DNA of 64,000 nt from Nocardia alba NBRC 108234 (GCF_001612665.1 NZ_BDAX01000009.1:372001-436000); one strand, 5' to 3'; positions 34,856 to 44,290 are shown, numbered from the stretch's first letter. Notes: generated from the sequence alone by a model not told the origin. Translations and numbers: made by a program.

Positions 34856-36304
34856 ATGAGCGATCTCCCCTTCGGCTTCTCGTCCGGCGACGATGACGAT
34901 TCCGGCAAGCGTCGCAACGAGGGCAACGGACCTGGCGGAAACGATCCGTTCGGGTTCGGAGCGGCCGGCGCGGGCGGATTCGATCCGTCGCAGCTGGGCC
35001 AGATGCTGAGCCAGCTCGGGCAGATGATCAGTGGTATGGGACAGGGCATGGGTCCCGGCGGCGCGCAGTCCGGCCCGGTCAACTACGACGTCGCCAAACG
35101 ACTGGCTCGCCAGCAACTCGGCGCCACCATCGCCCCGATCACCTCGGGTACCACCACCGCGGTGACCGACGCGTCCCACCTGGCCGAACTGTGGCTCGAC
35201 GGCGCCACGGTGCTGCCCGCCGGCGCCACGAAGTCGGTCGCGTGGACCCCGAACGACTGGATCGAGGAGACGCTGCCCACCTGGAAGCGCCTGTGCGATC
35301 CGGTGGCCGAGCAGATCTCGGGCATGTGGACGGCGCAGTTGCCCGAGGAAGCCAAGCAGTTCGCCGGGCCGATGGTCGGCATGCTCGGCCAGATGGGCGG
35401 GCTGGCATTCGGTTCCCAGCTCGGTCAGGCGCTCGGCCAGCTGGCCAAGGAGGTGCTGACCTCCACTGATATCGGTCTGCCGCTCGGCCCGGCCGGTACC
35501 GCCGCGCTGCTACCGACCGCGATCTCGGCGTTCAGCGAGGGTCTCGAGCAACCCGAGAGCGAGATCATGGTCTTCCTGGCCGCCCGCGAAGCCGCCCACC
35601 AGCGGCTCTTCGCGCACGTGCCGTGGCTGCGTCAGCAGGTGCTCGGCGCCGTCGAGGACTACGCGCGCGGCATCAAGATGGACTTCTCCGCGATCGAGGA
35701 AGCCGCGCAGGGCATCGACCCGATGTCGTTGAGCGACCCCGCCAAGCTGGAGGAACTGCTCTCCCAGGGCACCTTCGAGCCACAGACCACACCCGAGCAG
35801 AAGCAGGCGCTCGAGCGGCTGGAGACCCTGCTGGCGCTGATCGAGGGCTGGGTCGACGTCGTGGTCGGCGACGCGGTGGGTGAGCGCCTGCCGGGCGCGA
35901 ACGCGCTGTCGGAGACGCTGCGTCGCCGCCGGGCCACGGGTGGGCCCGCCGAGCAGACGTTCGCCACGCTCGTCGGACTGGAGTTGCGGCCGCGCAAGGT
36001 GCGCGAGGCCTCGGCGCTGTGGCGACGGCTCACCACCGACGCGGGGATGGAGCGGCGCGACAAGGTGTGGGAGCACCCCGACCTGCTGCCCGATTCCACC
36101 GATCTCGATTCGCCCGCCGGGTTCATCGACTCCATTATCGGCGGCGGCACCGGTGTTTTCGACGACCCGCTGGCCCAGCTGGCCGCGACCGAGGCAAGGG
36201 AACGCGACGCGGCCGGCCGCGACACCCCGAAGTCCGCGGAACCCGATTCCGACGAGAATTCGCGCGACGAGGGCGATTCCGACTCGGCGTCGGGCAAGTC
36301 CTGA
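34856..36304 (+). CDS. DUF2342 zinc-dependent metallohydrolase
   Basis: A 482-residue protein of the DUF2342 family, annotated elsewhere as a zinc-dependent metalloprotease or hydrolase (Rv3195 equivalent). The first 70 residues are Gly/Asp-rich and probably disordered. The core follows: LARQQLGATIAPITSGTTTA, PMVGMLGQMGGLAFGSQLGQ, the metal-site-like EIMVFLAAREAAHQRLFAHV (about 240-260; REAAHQRLF resembles HExxH-type helices), and LIEGWVDVVVGDAV. The C-terminal 40 residues are acidic. ATG 34856 lies 7 nt after TAACGT, with no ribosome binding site, so it is probably leaderless. Confidence 0.88.
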   Translation: MSDLPFGFSSGDDDDSGKRRNEGNGPGGNDPFGFGAAGAGGFDPSQLGQMLSQLGQMISGMGQGMGPGGAQSGPVNYDVAKRLARQQLGATIAPITSGTTTAVTDASHLAELWLDGATVLPAGATKSVAWTPNDWIEETLPTWKRLCDPVAEQISGMWTAQLPEEAKQFAGPMVGMLGQMGGLAFGSQLGQALGQLAKEVLTSTDIGLPLGPAGTAALLPTAISAFSEGLEQPESEIMVFLAAREAAHQRLFAHVPWLRQQVLGAVEDYARGIKMDFSAIEEAAQGIDPMSLSDPAKLEELLSQGTFEPQTTPEQKQALERLETLLALIEGWVDVVVGDAVGERLPGANALSETLRRRRATGGPAEQTFATLVGLELRPRKVREASALWRRLTTDAGMERRDKVWEHPDLLPDSTDLDSPAGFIDSIIGGGTGVFDDPLAQLAATEARERDAAGRDTPKSAEPDSDENSRDEGDSDSASGKS

Positions 36305-36513
36305 TCCGTGCCGCCACCGAGGTCGGCGAGAAACTTCCGATCTCGGTGGCGCGACACGGTCGCTTCGCTAACGGTCGTCGCGAAATACGGCGACGACCCG
36401 CGGAACAGCGGTTGTTCACACGTCGGAATCCGGCGGGCGACACGCCGAAAGCCTGTGGATAACTGCCCTTTCGACGCACTTCGCGCCGCTGTCGGACGCC
36501 GATACTTTCGGCC

Positions 36514-37389
36514 ATGACGACCACCTCCCCACCGCGCGGACCGATGCTCAACCCGCGAGTGATCACCCTGGTTCGCCCGTCCGGCACGATCCAGCTCGGC
36601 TGGGATCCCGAACGCGCGCTGCTCCTGGAAACCACCGAGCACGACACCGGCACCGTGCTCGCCTTCCTCCGCCTGCTCGACGGCCTGCAATCGCGACCCC
36701 AGATCATCTGGCGCGCGGGCGAATTCGGCATCAGCCCCGACCGCACGATGAGCATGCTCACCGCGATCGAACGCGCGGGCCTGCTGCTCGAGCCCGAACC
36801 CGCGGTGGCCAAGATCCGCGCCGTCACCGTGCACGGCCTCGGTCCGCTCTCCGACGCCGTGGCGATCGGCTTGCGGCGCATGGGTTTTCGGCCCACCCGC
36901 TCGCGCGAGTACCGGCCAGACCGGCCACTCGGTGCCGCCACGGGCGATCTGGTGGTACTCACCGACGCGTTGATGATCGACCCCGCGCTTTCGGTGGATC
37001 TGGTGTTGCGACGGGTGCCGCATCTGCAGGTGAGAGTTCGCGACGGCGTCGGCGTGGTCGGCCCGCTCGTGTTGCCCGGCGAGACCAGCTGCCTGCGCTG
37101 TGCCGATCTGACCCGGGCCGGGTTCGATCACGACTGGCCGCATCTGGCCGCCCAGCTGCTCGGCCGCACCGGGCACGCGTCCCCGGCCGGAATCGCGGCG
37201 ACGACCGCGCTGGCGCTGGGCGAATTGGAGGCTATCGCCGCCTGTTCACCGCGGCGTCCGCCGCGCACGCTCGACGCCACCGTGGAATTGAACCTCGACA
37301 CCCACGAGATCCAGCGCCGGCCGTGGCTACCGCATCAGGAATGCGGCTGCCGGAATATGACCTCACCCGCGCCCGGGACCGCCGGGTGA
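36514..37389 (+). CDS. TOMM-type E1-like protein (ThiF-like leader-peptide-binding family)
   Basis: A 291-residue protein in the position of M. tuberculosis Rv3196. Residues 1-95 form a small winged domain (LLDGLQSRPQIIWRAGEFGI). Residues 100-290 form a ThiF/E1-like fold that appears to lack the ATP site. Four Cys in two pairs (SCLRC near 189-193, ECGC near 276-279) match the zinc site of TOMM cyclodehydratase C-proteins, which bind precursor leader peptides. No YcaO enzyme, oxidase or precursor peptide is visible in the window. A role in RiPP synthesis is therefore uncertain. ATG 36514 follows TACTTT by 5 nt, suggesting a leaderless transcript. Confidence 0.65.
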   Translation: MTTTSPPRGPMLNPRVITLVRPSGTIQLGWDPERALLLETTEHDTGTVLAFLRLLDGLQSRPQIIWRAGEFGISPDRTMSMLTAIERAGLLLEPEPAVAKIRAVTVHGLGPLSDAVAIGLRRMGFRPTRSREYRPDRPLGAATGDLVVLTDALMIDPALSVDLVLRRVPHLQVRVRDGVGVVGPLVLPGETSCLRCADLTRAGFDHDWPHLAAQLLGRTGHASPAGIAATTALALGELEAIAACSPRRPPRTLDATVELNLDTHEIQRRPWLPHQECGCRNMTSPAPGTAG

Positions 37390-37447
37390 CCGACATCGCG
37401 TCGGCCGGTGTGAGCATTCTTATGGCACACACCCCGCGGGTTCGGCC

Positions 37448-38800
37448 ATGATGGATACCGTGTCCGAGATCGTGCGCCGCAGTTCCAGTCGCAATGCCAA
37501 GCTGGCCAAGATCCCGTTCGGCATCGCCGGACGGGCCGCTGTCGGATTCGGAAAAAAGCTCGTCGGCGGTGACAAGCAACAGATCAACGCGAACCTGAAC
37601 CAGAAAGCGGCCGAGCAGCTGTTCACCGTGCTCGGCGAGCTCAAGGGCGGCGCGATGAAGTTCGGGCAGGCGCTGAGTGTGATGGAGGCCGCGGTCCCGG
37701 AGGAGTTCGGCGAGCACTATCGCGAGGCGCTCACCAAGCTCCAGGCCGCCGCACCGCCGATGCCCGTCGAAACGGTGCACCGCGTGCTCGACCAGCAGCT
37801 CGGCACCAAGTGGCGGGAACGCTTCACCTCCTTCGACGACACCCCGGCGGCCTCGGCCAGCATCGGACAGGTGCATCGCGCGGTCTGGTCCGACGGGCGC
37901 GCCGTGGCGGTGAAGGTGCAGTATCCCGGCGCCGACGACGCGCTGCGCGCCGACCTGAGAACACTGTCCCGGATGACCGGACTGCTCTCCTCGGTGATCC
38001 CCGGCGCCGATGTGAAGCCGCTGCTCGCCGAGATCACCGAACGCACCGAGGAAGAACTCGACTACCGCATCGAGGCCGCGAACCAGCGCCGCTTCGCCGC
38101 CGCGTTCGACGGACACCCCACCATCACGATTCCGAAGGTGGTGGCGGGCGCCCCGAAGGTGATCGTCACCGAATGGCTCGACGGCACCCCCGTGTCAGCG
38201 CTCATCAAAGCAGGCGCGCAAGACCCCGAGGGCACCCTGACACAGCGCAACCGGATCGCCGAGCTGATGGGGACCTTCCACTTCAGCTCGCCCGAACTGG
38301 TCGGCCTGCTGCACGGCGACCCGCATCCCGGCAATTTCCTGGTGCGACCCGACGGCACCCTGGCAGTGCTCGACTTCGGCGCCTGCGCGCCGATGCCGGA
38401 CGGCTTCCCCGAGGTGCTCGGCCGCATGCTGGCCCTCGCTGTCGCCGACGAGCACGCGGCCCTCACCGAATTGCTCTACGAGCACGGCTGGGTCATTCCG
38501 GGCCGGGTGGTGACCCATGAGGAGATCGAGGCGTACCTGCGCCCGTTCAGCGACCCGATTCGCACCGATACGTTCCACTTCACCCGCGCGTGGATGCAGC
38601 GGGTGGCGGGCACGGCCTCCGAGTTCTCCAGCCCGGAGATGAAAACTGCTCGTGCCCTGCAACTTCCGGCCGAGTACCTCACCATTTTCCGGGTCCTCGG
38701 TGGTTCGGTCGGCATCCTGGCCCAGCTCGATGCCGAACTCGGCTTCATGAAGATGGTTCATACCTGGGTCCCGGGCTTCCGCGACCAACAGGCTTCGTGA
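37448..38800 (+). CDS. ABC1/UbiB-family atypical kinase
   Basis: A 450-residue protein of the ABC1/UbiB/ADCK family. The KxGQ motif appears in GGAMKFGQALSVME (about 74-87), the nucleotide-binding loop in ASASIGQVHRAVW (Ala-rich, about 137-149), the VAVKVQ lysine near 158, and the catalytic and metal motifs in LLHGDPHPGNFLV and VLDFGACAPM. These proteins act on lipid or quinone pathways through ATP binding. It equals Rv3197, next to whiB7 in mycobacteria. The start may be ATG 37448 or 37451; no ribosome binding site is evident. Confidence 0.9.
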   Translation: MMDTVSEIVRRSSSRNAKLAKIPFGIAGRAAVGFGKKLVGGDKQQINANLNQKAAEQLFTVLGELKGGAMKFGQALSVMEAAVPEEFGEHYREALTKLQAAAPPMPVETVHRVLDQQLGTKWRERFTSFDDTPAASASIGQVHRAVWSDGRAVAVKVQYPGADDALRADLRTLSRMTGLLSSVIPGADVKPLLAEITERTEEELDYRIEAANQRRFAAAFDGHPTITIPKVVAGAPKVIVTEWLDGTPVSALIKAGAQDPEGTLTQRNRIAELMGTFHFSSPELVGLLHGDPHPGNFLVRPDGTLAVLDFGACAPMPDGFPEVLGRMLALAVADEHAALTELLYEHGWVIPGRVVTHEEIEAYLRPFSDPIRTDTFHFTRAWMQRVAGTASEFSSPEMKTARALQLPAEYLTIFRVLGGSVGILAQLDAELGFMKMVHTWVPGFRDQQAS

Positions 38801-38836
38801 GGCGATCCCCACCCGGGCATCACGCATAAAGCAAAA

Positions 38837-38869
38837 CGAACCGCTCACCATGACGAGGTGAGCGGTTCG
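38837..38869. terminator. Terminator between the UbiB-like gene and whiB7
   Basis: A perfect 13-bp stem (CGAACCGCTCACC with GGTGAGCGGTTCG, loop of 7) is followed on the minus strand by TTTTGC. It serves whiB7 and perhaps also the convergent kinase gene. Confidence 0.8.
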
Positions 38870-38895
38870 CTTGCGGTACAACCCTTTTCCCGGGT

Positions 38896-39219
38896 TCATG
38901 CCATGATCGCGACCTTGCGCGGGCGACCGCGGGGGCGCTTGCGGGCGATCACGACACCCTGGTCGAAGATCTCACCGCCCCACACGCCCCACGGCTCGGC
39001 ACGATCGATGGCCGCGGTCAGGCAGCCCTTGCGGATCGGGCAGGCCGCGCACAGTTCCTTGGCCTGCTCGAGATCGGTGGGGCTCTCGGCGAACCACAGA
39101 TCGGGGTTTCCGCCCCTACAGGGCAGAGTCTTGGTGACCTCACGGACGCGAGGGGTCTGCGCCACGGTTCGGCATGTCACGTCAGTAGTGGCCGTCGGCC
39201 AGTCCTGGGCGGTGAACAC
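38896..39219 (-). CDS. whiB7: WhiB7 transcriptional regulator of intrinsic antibiotic resistance
   Basis: A 107-residue WhiB-like iron-sulfur regulator. The four cluster cysteines are C34, C57, C60 and C66 (PCRGGN, ELCAACPIRKGC), followed by the WhiB turn GVWGGE and, at the C-terminus, the AT-hook RPRGRPRKV that distinguishes WhiB7 from other WhiBs. WhiB7 binds the housekeeping sigma factor and activates resistance genes when translation is inhibited, including its own promoter. GTG 39219 has a strong ribosome binding site (AAGGAG, 6 nt). A 540-nt leader with an open reading frame and an intrinsic terminator precedes it. Confidence 0.96.
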   Translation of the reverse strand: MFTAQDWPTATTDVTCRTVAQTPRVREVTKTLPCRGGNPDLWFAESPTDLEQAKELCAACPIRKGCLTAAIDRAEPWGVWGGEIFDQGVVIARKRPRGRPRKVAIMA

Positions 39220-39292
39220 GTCGTTCTCCTTCAGCTCGTTTGCAGCGGTCGAATGTTCGGTGTGCGAACCCGGTGCCTACGGCTGAGGAGCC

Positions 39293-39335
39293 GAAAAAAT
39301 ATGGCCACGGATTTCGCTTCTCGCGATCCGTGGCC
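39293..39335 (-). terminator. whiB7 leader attenuator (intrinsic terminator)
   Basis: On the minus strand, GGCCACGGAT (39335-39326) pairs perfectly with ATCCGTGGCC (39312-39303) around a 13-nt loop and is followed by ATATTTTTT. It lies upstream of the whiB7 ribosome binding site and just past the stop of the leader reading frame. It would stop transcription early unless the leader refolds. Confidence 0.82.
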
Positions 39336-39356
39336 AGGAGGTCTGGGAGGTGTTCC

Positions 39357-39689
39357 CTACCTAGTTCGACATTTCTGTCGAACCCTGATCACGGTCGCTG
39401 GGTGGACGCGGAGGCGGATTGCGCCGGTGAACGCCGGTGCGTAACCGGCTTCATCGGCGAGTGCTGCCGGTGCCGAAATGGCGACCGGCTGCCAACCCAC
39501 GCTGGGCTTGTCCTGGAGACGAATCGGAGTGTGCTGATGGACGACAACCATCGGCACAGCTTTGGCATCGACGCCGGACAGGCCGGTCCCCTGCAGAGCG
39601 AGGACCCCCCGGGAGGCGGACATGCCGAATGCGTTCACCAGGACGCGATTGCTCATCGCATCGAACGTGGTGTTCGTGTTCGTGTTCAT
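39357..39689 (-). CDS. Upstream reading frame in the whiB7 leader
   Basis: A reading frame of 110 codons in the whiB7 leader. ATG 39689 has a very strong ribosome binding site (AGGAGGGAGG, 7 nt), so ribosomes should load here. It starts MNTNTNTTFDAMSNRVLVNA and ends 21 nt before the attenuator hairpin. The peptide has no recognisable domain and may be irrelevant; ribosome stalling by antibiotics during its translation could let whiB7 transcription continue. Mycobacterial whiB7 leaders also carry an upstream reading frame. Confidence 0.6.
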   Translation of the reverse strand: MNTNTNTTFDAMSNRVLVNAFGMSASRGVLALQGTGLSGVDAKAVPMVVVHQHTPIRLQDKPSVGWQPVAISAPAALADEAGYAPAFTGAIRLRVHPATVIRVRQKCRTR

Positions 39690-39762
39690 GTGTCTGCCTC
39701 CCTCCTGAACTCGTGTGTGAACAATTACCGCGCACCGGGATCACTCTCGGTGCGTGTTCTCC

Positions 39763-39800
39763 ACCATAGGCAATGATCGAGAACCGAACAACCTATTTTC
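39763..39800 (-). promoter_or_regulatory. whiB7 promoter with AT-rich WhiB7-binding element
   Basis: On the minus strand, TTGTTC (39791-39786) and TATGGT (39768-39763) form -35 and -10 boxes with 17-bp spacing. GAAAATAGG sits directly upstream of the -35, the place where the WhiB7 AT-hook contacts its own promoter. Confidence 0.75.
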
Positions 39801-41950
39801 TACCTGGGGTTTTGCACTGTCGCTCGTAAACGTGACGAGACGATGGCGAGGACATCGGCACCGTACTGTTCGATCTTCTTCGCGCCGATGCCCGCGATGG
39901 CCGCCAGCGCGGCGTCGTCGGCGGGCAGCTGCTCGGCGATAGCGGTGAGGGTGGTGTCGGTGAACACCACGAAGTCGCGCCGTTGCAGAGCCTCGGCCTT
40001 TTCCGCTCGCCATTCCTTCAGCGCTTCGAGCAGCAGCGGGTCGGCCTCGCCCGGGCAGCGCCTACAGCGGCCGAGCATGGTGGCGTAGGTGCCGATCAGC
40101 GGCTTGAGACACACCCGGCACAGCGGACGTGGGGCCTCGGCCGGGGCTTCCACGGCGATCCGCGACGCCGAGGAACTGTCCGGAATCAGCCCGTTGAGGA
40201 ACCGCGAGCGGGTCACCGGCCGATAGTCGCCACCCGCTTGCAGCCGCCGCTGGGTCCACGACAGGCTCAGATGTTCGCGCGCCCGCGTGACACCCACGTA
40301 GAGCAGCCTGCGCTCCTCCTCCAGCCCGGCTTCGTCGACGGGCGCGTTCTTGCGGCCGAGCACGTGGAAGATCGGCAGCGTGCCGTCGGTGAGCCCGGCC
40401 AGGAACACCGCGTCCCATTCCAAGCCCTTCGCCGCGTGCAGCGAGGCCAGCGTGACGCCGTCGACGGTCGGTGGATGCTTGGCCTCGGCGCGGGTCGCGA
40501 GCTCGCGCAGCAGCGCGGTGAGATCCATGTCGTCGTCGTGGCTGACCAGTTCCTCGGTGAGCTGCACCAGCGCCAGCAGCGAGGACCATCGCTCCTTCGC
40601 CTGCGCACCGGCCGGTTCCTCCGCGGTGAGCCCGACCGGCGCCAGCGCGGCCCGGACCAGCGTGATCAGCGACGACCCGCAGCGCGCCTCGTCGGGCAGG
40701 TCGTCGCGGGCGTCGGCCTGACGCAGCGCCGACACGGCCTGGCGCACCTCCTGACGCTGGAAGAACCCCTCGCCACCGCGCACCTGGAACGGAATCGCGC
40801 GCGCACCCAGTTCCTGTTCGAACGGTTCGGACAGTGCGTTGGTCCGGTAGAGCACCGCGATCTCGGCGGCGGGCGTGCCGTCGGCGATCAGTTTCTCGAT
40901 CCGCGCGGCGACGGCCACCGCCTCGGCCTGCGGGTCGGCGTACTCGGCGAACTCCGGTTCCGGGCCCTGCGGCCGCTGACCGATCAGGGCGAGGCGGGTG
41001 CCCGCGATACGCCCCCGAGCGGCGCCGATGACCTGGTTGGCCAGCGACACAACCTGGGGTGTCGACCGGTAGTCGCGCTCGAGCCGGACCACGGTGGCGT
41101 CGGGAAAGCGCCGGGAGAAATCGAGCAGGTAGGACGGGGTCGCCCCGGTGAACGAGTAGATGGTCTGGTTCGCGTCGCCGACGACGGTGAGGTCGTCGCG
41201 CTCGCCCAGCCACGCGTCGAGCACTCGTTGCTGCAGCGGCGTCACGTCCTGATACTCGTCGACGACGAAACTGCGATAGCGACCGCGGAATTCGTCGGCG
41301 ACGGCCGGATAGTCCTCGAGGGCGGCCGCGGTGTGCAGCAGCAGGTCGTCGAAGTCGAGCAGCAGGCCGTCGGCAGAGGCTTTCGCGGATTCGTAGCCCT
41401 GGTACACCTCGGCAACCTTGGCCACATCGACCGGCGCGTCACGGTGATGTACGGCGGCGGCGGCCGGGTAGTCCTCCGGGGCGATCAACGACGCCTTGGC
41501 CCATTCGATCTCGCTGAGCAGGTCGCGAACCAGTTCGGTGGAGGCGCGCAGCCCCGCACGCTGCGCGGCTTGCGAGACGATGGGGAACTTGCTGTCGATC
41601 AACCGCCACGGCACATCCCCCACCACCTGCGGCCAGAAGTACCGCAGCTGCCGCAGCGCCGCGGCGTGGAAGGTGCGCGCCTGCACCTGCCCGGCATCGC
41701 CCCCGAGCCCCATCGTGCGCAAGCGATTGCGCATCTCCCCCGCCGCCCGTGCCGTGAAGGTCACCGCGAGCACCTGGTCGGCCTTCACATGCCCGCCCGC
41801 GATCAGATGCGCGATCCGATGCGTGATCGTCCTGGTCTTCCCGGTCCCCGCACCGGCGAGGACGCAGACCGGCCCCCTCGACGCCCGCACCGCGGCGGCC
41901 TGTTCCGGGTCGAGGGCGGTGAGATCGAGTGCTGGCACGCGATCCATCAT
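39800..41950 (-). CDS. uvrD2: UvrD2 DNA helicase with HRDC domain
   Basis: A 716-residue superfamily 1 3'-5' helicase. Walker A is in [14 protein letters not shown] (about 31-44), Walker B in [13 protein letters not shown], motif III in [15 protein letters not shown], motif IV-VI in [29 protein letters not shown] and [12 protein letters not shown] four-Cys zinc cluster (LCRVCLKP and [10 protein letters not shown], about 590-620) and a C-terminal HRDC domain (about 635-710) mark it as UvrD2 (Rv3198c). The start is ATG 41950 or 41947; neither has a good ribosome binding site. It is divergent from mrx1 and lies upstream of whiB7. Confidence 0.95.
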   Translation of the reverse strand: MMDRVPALDLTALDPEQAAAVRASRGPVCVLAGAGTGKTRTITHRIAHLIAGGHVKADQVLAVTFTARAAGEMRNRLRTMGLGGDAGQVQARTFHAAALRQLRYFWPQVVGDVPWRLIDSKFPIVSQAAQRAGLRASTELVRDLLSEIEWAKASLIAPEDYPAAAAVHHRDAPVDVAKVAEVYQGYESAKASADGLLLDFDDLLLHTAAALEDYPAVADEFRGRYRSFVVDEYQDVTPLQQRVLDAWLGERDDLTVVGDANQTIYSFTGATPSYLLDFSRRFPDATVVRLERDYRSTPQVVSLANQVIGAARGRIAGTRLALIGQRPQGPEPEFAEYADPQAEAVAVAARIEKLIADGTPAAEIAVLYRTNALSEPFEQELGARAIPFQVRGGEGFFQRQEVRQAVSALRQADARDDLPDEARCGSSLITLVRAALAPVGLTAEEPAGAQAKERWSSLLALVQLTEELVSHDDDMDLTALLRELATRAEAKHPPTVDGVTLASLHAAKGLEWDAVFLAGLTDGTLPIFHVLGRKNAPVDEAGLEEERRLLYVGVTRAREHLSLSWTQRRLQAGGDYRPVTRSRFLNGLIPDSSSASRIAVEAPAEAPRPLCRVCLKPLIGTYATMLGRCRRCPGEADPLLLEALKEWRAEKAEALQRRDFVVFTDTTLTAIAEQLPADDAALAAIAGIGAKKIEQYGADVLAIVSSRLRATVQNPR

Positions 41951-42003
41951 GACAGCGCCCACCGACAAGGAACACCGCGCCGCCTCGCGACGTTGCACAT
42001 CGC

Positions 42004-42264
42004 GTGACTGAAGCAACCCCAGATCTGACGATGTACTCGACCACGTGGTGCGGCTACTGCCGGCGCCTGCGAACCCAGCTCGACGAGGCGGGCATCACCT
42101 ACTCGGTGATCGATATCGAGGACGACCCCGCTTCGGCCGAGTTCGTCGGCAGCGTCAACAACGGCAACCACGTCGTACCGACGATCAAGTACCGCGACGG
42201 CTCCACCGCGACCAACCCGTCCTTGGCCGCGGTCAAGCAGGCACTGGCCGCCCAGCAGGCCTGA
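42004..42264 (+). CDS. mrx1: Mycoredoxin (mycothiol-dependent glutaredoxin)
   Basis: An 86-residue glutaredoxin-fold protein with the mycoredoxin active site WCGYC (Cys16 and Cys19), cis-Pro region HVVPTIKY and the C-terminal DGSTATNPS. Mycoredoxin-1 reduces mixed disulfides between proteins and mycothiol in the cytosol. It corresponds to Rv3198A, also next to uvrD2. GTG 42004 is the start. The spacing to the divergent uvrD2 is only about 53 bp, so the two promoters overlap. Confidence 0.93.
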   Translation: MTEATPDLTMYSTTWCGYCRRLRTQLDEAGITYSVIDIEDDPASAEFVGSVNNGNHVVPTIKYRDGSTATNPSLAAVKQALAAQQA

Positions 42265-42273
42265 CTCGCCGAG

Positions 42274-43176
42274 TCAGTCCGCCCAGGACTCGATGATCGA
42301 GCGCGCGATCGAGATGGACCCGGGGACGAGCAGCCGTGCGCCGGGTTCGCGCGCCGACCAGTCCCCGACCCGCAGTGCCGCGCGGACCTCGTCGCGGGTG
42401 AACCAATGCGCCTCGGCGATCTCGCCATCGGAGAACACCAGTTCCTGGGCGGGGTCGCCGACCGCGGCGAAGCCGAGCATCAGCGAACGCGGGAACGGCC
42501 ACGGCTGGCTGCCGAGATAGTGGATATCGCGCAGGTCGACGCCGACCTCCTCGCGGATCTCGCGTTCCACGCAGTGCTCCAGCGATTCGCCCGCTTCGAC
42601 GAAACCGGCCAGCAGCGAGAACATCGTCTCCGGCCAGTTCTGCTGACGGGCCAGCAGCACCCGATCGGCACCGTCGTGGACCAGGCAGATCACGGCGGGG
42701 TCGATCCGCGGGAACTCTTCCTCCCCCGCGGCGGTGAGCCGCGACCAACCGCCACGCGACGACGTGGTCACCGTGCCGTCGCCGCCGTGATACCCGGCGC
42801 GATCGTGCCAGTTGAGCAGCGCGTACGCGGTGGACAGCAGTTCGGCGGTGAAGTCGTCGACGGCGCCGAGGGTTCGCAGATCGCGCAGGGTGCCCTCCAG
42901 GTCGCCTGCTCGCACCGCCCACAGGTGGCTGCCATCGACGGCGCCGAGGAAAACCGCGCCTTCGCCTGGCTCCTCGGCCACCGAGACAGCCGCCTCCAGG
43001 ACGACCCTGCCGTCCTCCACCCGCACCTTGCCTCGCGCGTCGACACGCAGAATCTTCGCTTTGCCCCACCCTTCGCGCAGGGCCCCAGGATCGAGCCGGG
43101 CGTGCTCGGCCCGGTCGATGGTGGAACGTGACAGCAGCGGAACGTCTTTCAGCCGGAACGACACGATTCCGAGCAT
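42274..43176 (-). CDS. nudC: NADH pyrophosphatase / NAD+ diphosphatase NudC
   Basis: A 300-residue Nudix hydrolase that cleaves NAD(H) to NMN(H) and AMP and, in other bacteria, removes NAD caps from RNA. The Nudix box GFVEAGESLEHCVEREIREE and the NudC-specific SQPWPFPRSLMLGF are intact. The region that forms the four-Cys zinc ribbon in E. coli NudC (here YHGGDGTVTTSSRGGWSRL) has no cysteines, so zinc binding there is lost. The start ATG 43176 is taken; GTG 43164 is possible. The equivalent mycobacterial gene is Rv3199c. Confidence 0.93.
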   Translation of the reverse strand: MLGIVSFRLKDVPLLSRSTIDRAEHARLDPGALREGWGKAKILRVDARGKVRVEDGRVVLEAAVSVAEEPGEGAVFLGAVDGSHLWAVRAGDLEGTLRDLRTLGAVDDFTAELLSTAYALLNWHDRAGYHGGDGTVTTSSRGGWSRLTAAGEEEFPRIDPAVICLVHDGADRVLLARQQNWPETMFSLLAGFVEAGESLEHCVEREIREEVGVDLRDIHYLGSQPWPFPRSLMLGFAAVGDPAQELVFSDGEIAEAHWFTRDEVRAALRVGDWSAREPGARLLVPGSISIARSIIESWAD

Positions 43177-43216
43177 AGAGCGAAGGCGGAGGTAGGGCGC
43201 AGCCCGGGAGGGGCGA

Positions 43217-44272
43217 CTACTTCCCGGCGCGCCGGATGTAGAGCAGTTTGTCGCCGGTGTCGAGGGCGTCGACCTCGGGTTCGCCGACCCGGATCAGCGC
43301 ACCGTTGCGTACCACCCCGAGCACGATATCGCTGAGATGACGCGGCGATCCACCCACTTCGCTCGCCTCCACCTCGCGTTCGGCGACGGCGAAACCCTGC
43401 TCGGGCGTGAGCAGGTCCTCCATCATCTCCACGACCGTCGGCGTAGTGGTGGCGATACCGAGCAGCCGGCCCGCGGTCTCCGACGACACCACCACCGAGT
43501 CGGCGCCGGACTGCCGGACCAGGTGGGTGTTCTCCGCCTCGCGGATGGCCACCGAGATCTTGGCCGTCTTGTTCAGTTCGCGCGCGGTGAGCGTCACCAG
43601 CACGGCGGTGTCGTCCCGATTGGTGGCCACGACGACCGCGGCGGCGCGCTGCACCCCGGTCAGCCGCAACACATCGGATTTCGTCGCCGAACCGTGCACG
43701 GTGACCAGACCGGCCGCCGCGGCGGCCTCCAGCGCGACGGGGTCGGTATCGACCACCACGATGTCGGACACCTGGATCCCGTCACCGACCATCGCATCGA
43801 TCGCGGTCCGGCCCTTGGTGCCGTAGCCGACGACGACGGTGTGATTACGCACGGTGTGCCTCCATCGCTGAATCTTGAATGCCTGCCGCGACCGTTCGGT
43901 CAGCACGCCGAGAGTGGTACCGACCAAGACGATCAGGAACAGCACGCGCAGTGGGGTGATGACGATGATGTTCACCAACCGTGCCGACGGGGTCACCGGG
44001 GCGATATCGCCGTAGCCGGTAGTCGACAGCGACACCGTGGCGTAATACATCGCGTCCAGGAACGACAGCTCGTCGCCGGTGTTGTCGCTGTAGCCGTGGC
44101 GGCCGACGTAGACGACTGTCGCGGCGGTGAACAGCAACGCGATCGCGAACAACACGCGACGGGTGAGCGAAACCCACGGGCTGGACTGCGCCGCCGGGAT
44201 TCGCAACAGACCGACAAGGGCGTAGTCGGGACTGCTGCTCAACCCGACCGGGTTGCGCGGGTCACCGAACAT
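43217..44272 (-). CDS. TrkA-N (RCK) gated potassium channel
   Basis: A 351-residue two-helix potassium channel subunit. Helix 1 is near residues 31-50, the pore filter is TTGYGDIAPV (about 77-86), helix 2 near 95-117, then an RCK/TrkA-N domain with the nucleotide loop VVVGYGTKGRTAIDAMVGDG and a TrkA-C-like end. It would conduct K+ and be gated by a nucleotide or ion bound to the RCK domain. ATG 44272 has AGGAG five bases upstream, preferred over in-frame upstream codons. It corresponds to Rv3200c. Confidence 0.92.
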   Translation of the reverse strand: MFGDPRNPVGLSSSPDYALVGLLRIPAAQSSPWVSLTRRVLFAIALLFTAATVVYVGRHGYSDNTGDELSFLDAMYYATVSLSTTGYGDIAPVTPSARLVNIIVITPLRVLFLIVLVGTTLGVLTERSRQAFKIQRWRHTVRNHTVVVGYGTKGRTAIDAMVGDGIQVSDIVVVDTDPVALEAAAAAGLVTVHGSATKSDVLRLTGVQRAAAVVVATNRDDTAVLVTLTARELNKTAKISVAIREAENTHLVRQSGADSVVVSSETAGRLLGIATTTPTVVEMMEDLLTPEQGFAVAEREVEASEVGGSPRHLSDIVLGVVRNGALIRVGEPEVDALDTGDKLLYIRRAGK

Positions 44273-44290
44273 GCCTGCTCCTGTATTTCT

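Noticed and set aside
36308..36517. Possible 69-codon gene between the DUF2342 hydrolase and the TOMM-like gene
   Set aside because: No good start signal, Arg-rich composition and no recognisable motif; the stretch is better read as a promoter region.
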